Assembly (NCBI GenBank): GCA_012064385.1
Contig: QRDG01000918.1
Location: 310,001 to 374,000 of the forward strand
Reading direction: 5' to 3'
From: Puccinellia tenuiflora
Lineage: Eukaryota; Streptophyta; Magnoliopsida; Poales; Poaceae
DNA: 64,000 bases
Shown: positions 22,035 to 31,422 of the stretch, piece after piece
Layout of the letters: each line of letters begins with the position of its first letter
Numbering within the stretch: the first letter of the stretch is position 1
Position numbers and translations under genes: made by a program
Notes under the pieces: generated by a model
Databases searched by the model: none
Told to the model about the DNA's origin: nothing
Seen by the model: only the letters and a program-made list of their open reading frames with translations

Positions 22035-23934
22035 TTTGATTTTTACCTTCTGTGTTAAGTTTGCATCTGGCAACATTGATTTGGTTGATGCTTCTGAAAA
22101 TCTCATGTTGTTGTTTCACTTTCTTTGACTAGACAAGTTGCCTGTAATGCATAGTAATACGAAATTATATGATTTGAAATTTCGAAATGATATAAATCCA
22201 ACGAACAGAGAAACTATATTGCTGACAAACCACCATGACTCTCTGGGCGTATCTTACCCAATGTTGATGTTGACTCTCTGCACAACAAATCACCACGGCT
22301 CTCTGAGGCAGATTTTGAAGAAAATTTTCCTGATCGCCTGGAGCATTTGAGTGCCACAACGACAGACATGGAATGTTCCATTCAGAAATCCGTACTGACA
22401 GAGGGTAGCGTTATAAAAGAATCAGTTCGTTGGTCGTTTCACCTAACAAAAGAATCAGTTCGTGAGTTTGTATCTTTACCTAATAATAAAGGAAGAGTTG
22501 TTTCTCCCAAAAATTTCGTCCAACATTGAAATTGCCCCTAAAGTTGTAATAAAATTACCCACCACTGCCATTGGTAAATAAAAAACGGTTCGAATTTTTC
22601 CCTGTCTGTGTGATCCGACACGTCCGGTACTTACGATGAGCCAAGCCCCAACGAATTTAGTTTCCTCGATCCACCACAAAACTCGCGACCTAGCTGACCC
22701 CGGCAGCGCCTCTAGCGCGAGCTCCAATCCTGGTTAGGCAGCTACCTCGGCAAGAACCGGTTTTGCAAACTGCATCTCCTCTCTTGCCTCGTGAGTCATT
22801 AGCAGTCCAGCCTCGCCTCTCGCCTCCCCGGCGTCGTCCGGTGCACTCTGGCCATCACGTGCTACCTTCTCGGGCTCGACCATGTCGTCCAGGACCGACG
22901 CCGTCCACCTTGCCGAGATCTCCGGCGGCTCCGCCAATGCCGCAGCGCGGGAACCGTCGCCGCTTACCTCGCCCAGTTGGAGTCTGCCGGGTCCTGCACC
23001 GTCCACCAGCCGCTTACCTCGCCCGGTGGTCTGTGCGAGACTTGTTATATGCAGTTGTGAGCGACACACGTCGCGGGGCGGCGTGGCGTCGTTGCGTCCA
23101 CGTCGTTCTTCAAGCAGGCAACCGCCATGGACGTGGCGTACACGCACGCGGTGAAGGACGGATGAACGGCGAGGTGCCGTCGCGGTTGAAACCGGCTGAT
23201 CTTCTAGCGTTCTTTACCGTACCTCGACGCTGTTGTGACCACATCCCCGTGGCTCCTTCCACGAGCTGCAGCCTGTATTGGTACACACTCTGAGATCGCC
23301 TGGGCACAGCAGCAGTTTGATTTGGTTCCAACCCAAAACTAAGAACTAGGTTGAACCTATAGATATGGATGAGTGGTTTGGTTTTGGTTTTGGTTTTGCG
23401 GGACGATTGGAGGTGTGGTTTAGTTCTGGTTCTATACTCCACGTTGATTAGTGATGGTCTACGTTTTGTTTATTTGTAGTACCATTGCCAGACTTACTCA
23501 CAACTCCGGCACTACCATTGACGGCCAGGTCAGTTGCACAACATATACTCTGCTTTTAAACAATCCTTGAAGCAGGCTGTGCTCCTTACGCGTGCAGAAT
23601 TGGAATTGAGTAGGGTGCTCTGGTTTTCCATGTAATTTAGCAAATTTCAGCATGAATGATATGTATACCCAATTTCAAGATAACCATGATGCACACAAAG
23701 AAGATTGAAAATTAAGTACTGAGTTTTGCTTATGTTTTGAGAAGATTGATGCAAATTGCAACAAAGGAACTAAATCCAAAGCAAATGCTAAAATATTTCA
23801 AATGGTACATACCGAAACCAAAATAAATATAAGATGTTTGGAGTGGTAGAAATTACATCATACCGTTTTCTAGGTTTTATAAGTACATGTTCAATTATTT
23901 TGAAACCGTAGCAACGCACGGGCACTTTTGCTAG

Positions 23935-25040
23935 TTTATGCATAATTCCGTGTGACTTGATCGGAGGCTGGCATCAGGTCGCCAGGTGAAAAACTTGTAA
24001 CAACCTAGCAAAACTACAGTCTATCTGTTCATATCATTTTTATGCACTATTTTTGTAGAATGCTATGCTAAGCCTGTGAGGATTAGCTATATATTGGAAT
24101 TACCGTCTGATTTTCAAATGACGATATTTCTGCGGCTTTCTGAGGCGTGTTTTTGAGCTCAGTTATAACTGTTAATTAAAATTTTGCTGAACAATTTATT
24201 ATCTTGTTCTGTCCCATTGAAGTTAACCATAGTTTTGAATTGGAGTTTGCTTGCTCGGTTATTTATAATTAGTAGTATTAGCAATAAAGAGGTCTGCTAC
24301 AAATTGAAGTTATATCTCTCGTGGTACAATATGAGCTTTGACTGGGATATAGGGAGTTGCTCATGCTTGGTCTGGATTACATTTCTTTCTACTGTATGTA
24401 ATCATTTTATTTCATACTACCTCCGTCCCGAATTAGATGTTGCTGCCGTAGCACTTTGTACATTTTGCAAACAAGTCCTTTCTACATCCAAAGCCTTTCA
24501 GACGTGTCCTGCAAAAAGAAATTCCAAAATCTGAATTTTCTGATCGCCGACGGAGGACCTGAGCAGCAAGGCTAGCACTGGCGCTGGGGATCAAGGCTGT
24601 GATGCTCTTGTTCCTGCTCCGGCCTCCTCTCCACGTTCCCGTCCCGACGTCGAGCTCGCCCTCCGCCGCTTCTTCGTCGTCGACCAAGCCGCCGGAGCAC
24701 CGAAGCTCCTCCGCCGGATGATCCTAGCGCTGCCCTCCATGCAGACCAAATCCATCTCGCCCCGTGTGGCTCCACCAACAAGCCTCTGCTCAGTCCTAGC
24801 CCTGTGCTCATCGCCGCCCCACTGCTTAGTACGCAGCGCCGCCCTTCTGCCCAATCTCGGCCGGGGCTAGTGCTGCCCTCCATCTCGCCCCGCGAGGCCC
24901 TGTCGATCTTGAGCTCCAGGCCGTGGAAGAGGGAGGCCCTGTTGACCTCGAGCTCCGGACCATGGAAGAGGGAGACCTCCAGGTCCTGCTCCTTCTATCG
25001 CCTCCCACCTGAAGAATGGTGGTTAGCATGTCAAGTTTCA
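23935..25040. other. No gene recognised
   Basis: AT-rich to 24400. There is a partial MITE-like start (CTCCGTCCCGAATTAGATG) near 24421, then a GC-rich stretch (24540-25020) without a recognisable protein in any frame. The LINE begins somewhere in 25020-25140. Confidence 0.35.
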
Positions 25041-26442
25041 GTTTATAAAGGAATTCATTCTAGGGTTGAACAGGTTAGTCTGACTTGCAAATTTCAGAAA
25101 TCTGGTGAAAGTGCACTTGGAAAAGTTGCTTATTATTCAGTCTGATTATTGGAAGCAGAGGTGCACAATTAGATGGGTGCAGCTGAATGGTGAAAATACA
25201 AAGTATTTCCATGCTAAAGCCACTGAACGGTTTCGGCACAACACCATTCCACCATAATGGATGGGGAGGGGAGGACTTTAGTTGAACATCAGGAGAAGGC
25301 AACTGCTTTTTGGAACTGTTTCAAGGGCAGAATGGGTGTTTCTAATTCCGTTGCTATCCCAGACAACCTCAGTTATTTTCTTCCAACAGTTGATAATCTG
25401 GACCATTTGGCTGATACCTTTACTGAGATTGAGATTGAGAATGTTATGAAAAATTTAAAGTCTGATAAAGCTCCTGGACCTGATGGGTTTACTGGAGCTT
25501 TTGTGAAAAAATGTTGGCCTATTATTAAGTCAGACTTTATTGAGTTGTGCAATGATTTTCATTCAGGAAAGGTCTCTCTTCAAAACATCAATGGCTCCTA
25601 TATCAGTTTAGTGCCTAAGAAGAATGCACCTGAAACAGTCAATGACTTTAGACCCATATCTCTAACAAATACCTGTCTCAAATTTGTTACTAAGTTGATT
25701 GACAACAGGTTTCAAGAGATAATCACCTCCTGCATTCATGCCAACCAATATGGTTTTATTAAGTCCAGAACCATACAGGATTGCCTAGCCTGGTGTTTTG
25801 AGTACCTTTTTCAGTGTCAAAAATCTAAGAGGAAGATTGTGGTCTTTTAGATTGACTTTGAAAAAGCTTTTGATAGTAATGAGCATGCTGCCATATTGGA
25901 AATTCTTAGGTGCAAAGGCTTCCCTCCTCTGGTCATTGCCTGGATCAAAGAGATATTATCCTCGGGATCTTCCTCCGTTCTTTTAAATGGAGTGCCTGGA
26001 AAAAACTTTGTGTGCAGGACAGGGGTCAGGCAGGGGGATCCTCTCTCTCCCATTCTATATGTGTTGGGAGGAGATTTGTTCCAAAGCATTCTAAACAGAG
26101 CTCTTGCAGAGGGAAGATTAAATCTTCCTATTCCCATATCGGGTAATTATCCAATTATCCAGTATGCTGATGATACATTGGTAGTACTACCAGCTGAAAA
26201 GGAGCAACTGGTGGTTTTCAAGGAGTCTTTGGAGCTCTTTGCTTCGATCACTGGGCTCAAGATAAATTATCATAAGTCCTCTTTAATTCATATTAATTTG
26301 GAGCCTGGTGAGGAGACTGAAATGGCTGAAGTTTTGAATTGCCAAATAGCTTCCATGCCTTTCACTTATTTGGGATGCCCATGGGAACTACAAAACCTAT
26401 GATTAAGGATTTTGCTCCACTTATTGATAGAGTTGAAAGGAG

Positions 26443-27153
26443 TGAAAGGATCGATGAGGTTAACTAGAGGGGGGGGGGGGGTGAATAGGTTAACTACAAA
26501 TTTTACTTCTTTTTCGTTTTAAATCAGTGCTCAAATATAAATTCTCTAGATTATGCAACTGGATGAACAACCCTATATGTTGAGCAATTGACTACTAGCA
26601 CAAGATATATATATATATACGAGTAAGCTAGTATAAACAAGTAAAGAAAAGTTGAGGAATAACCAACAAGATGACGCGGAGATTTATCCCAAGTTCACTT
26701 CCCAATGGAAGCTAATCTCCGTTAGAGCGGCGCGGTGTTCACCAAAGTGAAACACCGAGTAGCCTTGATATGGAACACCGTATCTCCGTTGTGTCTTACC
26801 ACCAATGTGGCGAGACACTTGTCACTATGTTTCCGTTGAGGTTGACAACTAGAACCTTTACACGGATGAAGCACACTCCACAAGTTGGAGGGTCTTCACC
26901 AAATACTCCGAGCCTCCAAGACTCGATGCTCAAGGCCGGGGCACACACCACAACTCAATTGGTGGCTCTCGGCAATGTCTTCTTAGCTCCCAAAGCTCCG
27001 AAGGGCAACAAGCTCTTAGGGTTCACCAAGAGTAACAAGCCCCCTCTCACAAATCTAGGGGGAAAACGAATCGGTTTGGTAGAGATTGTAGATCAAGAGG
27101 TTCTCTCCCAACTCACCAAGTATCAAAGATATTGATTGGCTAGTAGGAGAGAG
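26443..27153 (-). repeat. Left (3') LTR, truncated
   Basis: Begins with the same TGAAAGGATCGATGAGG as the right LTR and follows it to CAAGTATCAAAGATATTGATTGG, then leaves it at about 27153 (GAGAATCCAAAGAAGAAGG), losing the last about 450 bp. The junction segment GAGAATCCAAAGAAGAAGGA also occurs about 50 bp downstream, so a short duplication accompanies the deletion. Confidence 0.85.
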
Positions 27154-28570
27154 AATCCAAAGAAGAAGGACCTTTCTTGTCATTCGGAGTTGAAAAGAGA
27201 GAATCCAAAGAAGAAGGAATAACTCCAATTGCCATGGCCGCCATGCCGACTTGTTCTTCTTCATCTTCACTTTCTTCACCTCCGGATATGTATTCTTGCT
27301 CATTTGTCACCATTGCCCTTTTAGGTACCTTCTTCATGAAGTTCTTGTTCTTGGGAACAAAGTTGGTTTTCTTGATGAGCTTTCCTCCATTCTCAATTCT
27401 ACTCTTGTAAGGACAATCCGCAACGAAGTGCTCACTATCTCCACAATTGAAGCAAGTTCTTGCTTTCTTCATACTTGAGCCTTCTTTTCCCTTGTTCTTC
27501 ATTGCATTTGATCTAAAATCCCCTTTCTTCCACCAATTATGGTTGGCAAGCGCCAAACACTCATTGTGTGACACCCTCTTTTCCTTCTCGGATGGCACAT
27601 AGGTGGATCCACCTTCATCACTTGATTCTTCCTCATCATAAGATGTTGCCTTCAAAGCAAGAGATACTCTCTTCATTCCATTCACACAAGCTAGAACATC
27701 TTCCGAGGATTTCTTCATCATGTTCATGGTGACAAAAGTACCCAAAACATCATTGGGAGTTAGTTCCATGTAGTCCGCTCTTGATTGAACATTCATTACC
27801 ATGTTCTCATTGTATGGAATCAAGGTTTGAAGGAATTTTCCCGTGAACCAATCATCATCGCAATCCTTGAATCCAACATCCTTCATGTCCACAACGAGAT
27901 CCTTGAGTCTTCGATATACATCTTCCGGAACTTCTCCATCCTTCATGATGAAGTGATCAACTTGCCGTTGAAGAAGTGATTTCTTTGAGCGTTGCATGCT
28001 CACATTGCCATCATACATGGCAAGTAGATAATCCCAAGCTTCTTTGGCATTTGGGAGAGACCGAATATGCTCAACACCTTCATTGACCATTGCCTTCTCG
28101 AGCATGTGCATAGCATGTGCATTGAGTTGTTCTTCAATGATTTCACTTGAGGTCAAATTATTGACATCCTTAGGATAGTATCCCCTCTCAACGATTCTCC
28201 ATATTTGCATTGAAGAGCTACACACATAAGACTTCATAGAAGCTTTCCAATTAGTAAAACGGGTCCTGTCTACTAAAGGTGGATTACCAAGATTGTTCAC
28301 ATGTGGGTGTTGGACATTAGGAGCAATGTTATAAACATGCCCAAATTGATTTGGTTCCCTAGATTTGATAGATTCTGCTTCACTTTCTTTAGATGGATTT
28401 CTAGGGTTACCATTTTCATCTAGAGAAACATTTTCATTTTCATTTGCATTGCTAGATGCGGATGCAAGTTTAGTTAGTAACTCCTCCAACCTATCCATCC
28501 TCTTATCGGATTTCTCGGCCATGTCATGTATTTGACTTTTAATCAAATCCATCTCGGTGGGTTCCCCCAT
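27140..28570 (-). CDS. Copia-type gag (UBN2-like) with CCHC zinc knuckle
   Basis: 476 aa intact frame. The N-terminal third is a hydrophilic leader with a heptad-like RLEELLTKL. A central gag/UBN2-like region (about residues 105-300) has FTNWKASMKSYV, WDYLLAMYDG and GKFLQTLIPYNENMVM. The zinc knuckle CFNCGDSEHFVADC (C-X2-C-X4-H-X4-C) lies at about residues 367-380. An acidic tail follows. Gag forms the virus-like particle and packages RNA. The C-terminal end runs into the deletion junction (repeated SSLDSL), so the natural gag-pol continuation is lost. It starts just after the primer-binding site. Confidence 0.88.
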   Translation of the reverse strand: MGEPTEMDLIKSQIHDMAEKSDKRMDRLEELLTKLASASSNANENENVSLDENGNPRNPSKESEAESIKSREPNQFGHVYNIAPNVQHPHVNNLGNPPLVDRTRFTNWKASMKSYVCSSSMQIWRIVERGYYPKDVNNLTSSEIIEEQLNAHAMHMLEKAMVNEGVEHIRSLPNAKEAWDYLLAMYDGNVSMQRSKKSLLQRQVDHFIMKDGEVPEDVYRRLKDLVVDMKDVGFKDCDDDWFTGKFLQTLIPYNENMVMNVQSRADYMELTPNDVLGTFVTMNMMKKSSEDVLACVNGMKRVSLALKATSYDEEESSDEGGSTYVPSEKEKRVSHNECLALANHNWWKKGDFRSNAMKNKGKEGSSMKKARTCFNCGDSEHFVADCPYKSRIENGGKLIKKTNFVPKNKNFMKKVPKRAMVTNEQEYISGGEESEDEEEQVGMAAMAIGVIPSSLDSLFSTPNDKKGPSSLDSLSY

Positions 28571-28610
28571 CCTCCTCTTTAGGCGGTGAAGCCTTTAATA
28601 AAGAGACGAG

Positions 28611-28622
28611 GCTCTGATACCA
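28611..28622 (-). other. Primer-binding site (initiator Met tRNA)
   Basis: The minus strand reads TGGTATCAGAGC two nucleotides downstream of the LTR end, complementary to the 3' end of plant initiator methionine tRNA. Confidence 0.9.
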
Positions 28623-28624
28623 AT

Positions 28625-29794
28625 TGAAAGGATCGATGAGGTTAACTAGAGGGGGGGGGGGGGTGAATAGGTTAACTACAAATTTTACTTCTTTTTCGTT
28701 TTAAATCGGTATTGCTCAAATATAAATTCTCTAGATTATGCAACTAGATGAACAACCCTATATGTTGAGCAATTGACTACTAGCACAAGATATATATATA
28801 TAGGAGTAAGCTAGTAGAAACAAGTAAAGAAAAGTTGAGGAATAACCAACAAGATGACGCGGAGATTTATCCCGAAGTTCACTTCCCAATGGAAGCTAAT
28901 CTCCGTTGGAGCGGCGCGGTGTTCACCAAAGTGAAACACTGAGTAACCTTGATATGGCACATCGTATCTCCGTTGTGTATTACCACCAATGTGGCGATAT
29001 ACTTTTCACTATGTTTCCGTTGAGGTTGACAACTAGAACCTTTACAAGGATGAAGCACACTCCACAAGTTGAAGGATCTTCACCAAATGCTCCGAGCCTC
29101 CAAGACTCGATGCTCAAGGCCGGGGCACACACCACAACTCAATTGGTGGCTCCTGGCAATGTCTTCTTAGCTCCCAAAGCTCCGAAGGACAACAAGCTCT
29201 TAGGGTTCCAATGAACACCAAGAGCAACAAGCCCCCTCTCACAAATCAAGTGGGAAAACGAATTGGTTTGGTAGAGATTGTAGATCAAGAGGTTCTCTCC
29301 CAACTCACCAAGTATCAAAGAGATTGATTGGCTGGTTGGAGAGATCTATGTTGATTGAGGTGGTCTAAAATGGTAGAGCTTCAACTTCTTGCTTTTTGAT
29401 AGACAAATGACCAAAGGTAGAAGAAGAAGCCCTTAAATAGGTGGCCGCAAAAATGCAGCCGTTGGAGCAGGGGCACGAGGCCAGCCGTGGGGCCGGCCAT
29501 GCCGGGGCAGTGGCCGACCACCCCTGCGTGAAGGCAGCATGTAGCCCGGCCATGGCCCGGCCATCATGGCCGGCCGAGTAACAGATCCGGCCCGGCCATG
29601 GACCGGCCATGCTGGGGTAGTGGCCGGCCACCCTTCATCTCCTCCCCTTTAATTCTTGCTCAAACATCCTGATAAAGTCCTTTCGTCGATGTTTCATCGT
29701 TTAACCTAGCTACACATCTTGAATAAAGGGGGTTAAATATTATTGTGTTGTCATCAAGCATCAAAACATACTTAGGAGATGAGATGTTCTTTCA
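28625..29794 (-). repeat. Right (5') LTR, 1170 bp
   Basis: Complete TG...CA repeat. The part 29430-29635, absent from the truncated left copy, is unusually rich in GGCCGGCCATG-like palindromic units (GGCCATGGCCCGGCCAT and variants). Confidence 0.88.
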
Positions 29795-31060
29795 AGGAGA
29801 TTATCTGCTACTGTATCCTTTCTCTCATATAGAGATAGCTTGGTACTAGTTAATTCGGTGCTTTCTTCCCTGCCAACCTATTACATGTGCACTTTGGTAA
29901 TTCCCAAAGGAGTCATTGAAATTATTGATAAGGCTAGAAGAAGGTGTTTATGGAGGAAGGATAAAAATAAGGAAAGAGTAAATTCTCTGGCTTCATGGGA
30001 AATGGTTTGCAAACCTAAGAAGAAAGGAGGCCTAGGAATCTTGGATCTGGATTTGCAGAATAAAGCATTGTTAATAAAATTCTTAGATAAGTTTTACAAT
30101 AATGCAGAAGTTCCATGGGTAACTTTGGTTAGGGATTCATATTATTACAACACTGTCCCCCATGCAGTGGTGAAAAGTGGGTCTTTTTGGTGGAGAGGAG
30201 TTTTTGCACTGGCGGATGAGTGGTGCAAATTGACAACCTGCAAGTTGGGCAATGGACACTCAACTCTCTTTTGGGAAGATAATTGGTCTGGGGAAGTTTG
30301 TCTGAGAAGTTCCCAAGGCTGTTCTCCTATGCAAAGGATTGCATGATTTTAGTTCATGACTTTGCTTCTTCTCCACACATTTTGGAGAAGTTTCATCTGC
30401 ATCTGTCGGTTCAAGCGTTTGAGGAGTTCAATGAGGTGCAGGAGATTCTTCTTGGGGTTTCACTGGAGAAAAGAGCTGACAAGTGGATTTTTTCGTCAAA
30501 TAAAGGAATATATACATCGAGATCATTTTACAATATGCAGTTTTCGCATCTAGAAAATCATCTCCCCTCATGTTGGATCTGGAAATCTAGGTGCATGTCC
30601 AAGCACAGATTTTTCGCTTGGCTTTTGCTGCATGACAGACTTAACACAAAGGACATGATTGTTAGGAGGAATTGGAAGTTACAGGATAATAATTATGATT
30701 GTGTGCTCTGTCAGGAGGCAGTGGTTGAAGACAGGTTTCATCTCTTCTTTCAGTGCAGATTCAGCGTGAGGATCTGGAATTATCTGCAGATCCAATGGAT
30801 GGATGGAACTGTCATTCAGAGCCTCAGGGTGGCGAAACAATCTTTTGAGGGTCCATGCTTTTCGGAGATTGTTACTTTGGCCTGCTGGAATATCTGGAAA
30901 CAGAGAAATGGCTGGATTTTTAATAATGTGCCTGCCTCTTTTAGGGGATGGAAAGCTGGTTTTGTAGTAGATGTCACCATGCTTAAGCATAGGGTGAAGG
31001 ATAAGCTGGCTCCTATTTTGTCATCATGGATTGACAATCTTTTGTAATTTTCCTTTGTAA

Positions 31061-31422
31061 ATAAGGACCTCTTGGGGGCTCTGCAGATTTGATACTTGAA
31101 ACGTAGACCCTGGTCACGTCATATTCCTCACCCTGGTGATGGCGTAACAAGAACAGTTGACATGATCTAGTAAGAAAATCAGGCACAACCTCTTCCAACA
31201 CTCTAGAGTATGCAAGTTTTTCAAAACATTTGCAGTTGCCGCCTAAGAGCTTTCGCCATGCCAGGCTTGAGAGCTAATGTTGCTAGTGTCTAAGCCTTGT
31301 TAATCCTCCTGTTAGTAATTTTGTTTTACTTCTGTCTTGTTTTGTATAAGATGATAAACTCAAGGTTTGTTTCTCCAAATGTTTACAGTTGCTATTTATG
31401 TGACGGTTAGGATACGCTATAG
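31061..31422. other. No feature recognised
   Basis: AT-rich stretch between the LINE end and the copia remnant, with no supported frame or terminal repeat. Confidence 0.3.

Larger units (their letters stand above)
18384..23934. mobile_element. Non-autonomous Helitron with captured host sequences
   Basis: The left end TCTTTACTAGCTAAATACCC starts with TC; the right end CGCACGGGCACTTTTGCTAG ends in CTAG. The insertion sits between A (18383) and T (23935) with no target duplication, as Helitrons do. Left CCCGTGCGCTGCTACGG and right CCGTAGCAACGCACGGG are inverted matches, a feature of grass Helitrons; the right one can form the short hairpin before CTAG. No RepHel-type helicase is visible. Contents left to right: SINE (18851-19145), broken membrane-protein gene (19390-19912), low-information sequence (19970-21260), snoRNA promoter and 5' exon-like stretch (21264-21550), snoRNA (21720-21815), cloverleaf-like hairpin (21931-22034), a coding-like stretch with two related CACCATGACTCTCTG / CACCACGGCTCTCTG copies (about 22225-22310), and a GC-rich segment (22760-23290) with no recognised protein. 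Confidence 0.85.
26443..29794 (-). mobile_element. Gag-only copia-like LTR retrotransposon
   Basis: The element starts TGAAAGG at 26443 and ends CA at 29793-29794, and AGGAG flanks it at 26438-26442 and 29795-29799. The right LTR is 28625-29794; the left LTR is truncated at about 27153, where it joins gag. The primer-binding site complementary to initiator Met tRNA reads TGGTATCAGAGC on the minus strand (28611-28622), next to the right LTR, which fixes the orientation. Only gag is present; protease, integrase, RT and RNase H are missing. The shared LTR parts differ at scattered sites by eye, so the insertion is not brand-new. Confidence 0.93.
25040..31060 (+). pseudogene. LINE ORF2 (reverse transcriptase + zf-RVT), split by an LTR element
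   Basis: The left half (25040-26442) encodes the end of a linker (GENTKYFHAKATERF), RT fingers (KSDKAPGPDGFTGAFVKKCW), palm (DFEKAFDS, RQGDPLSPILYVL, YADDTLVV) and thumb. The right half (29795-31046) continues with LVNSVLSSLPTYYMC, KKKGGLGILDL, then a zf-RVT-like end with CVLCQEAV, FQCRF and WNIWKQRN, stop at 31047. A codon for Arg is split exactly at the LTR insertion and continues across it. Lesions: an in-frame TAG at 25848 just before the DFEKAFD block, a 1-nt loss near 26375, and a frame break near 30300. The endonuclease is absent, so the copy is 5'-truncated. The flank 31047-31060 has no clear poly-A. Confidence 0.9.

Noticed and set aside
22763..23293. 176-codon plus-strand frame and its overlapping 90- and 137-codon frames in the Helitron
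   Set aside because: GC-rich stretch open in several frames on both strands, with no recognisable domain. A short ATGGACGTGGCGTACACG piece recalled the end of histone H4, but the rest of the histone fold is absent.
24418..24560. Stowaway-like CTCCGTCCCGAATTAGATG
   Set aside because: No matching inverted end or TA duplication could be found.
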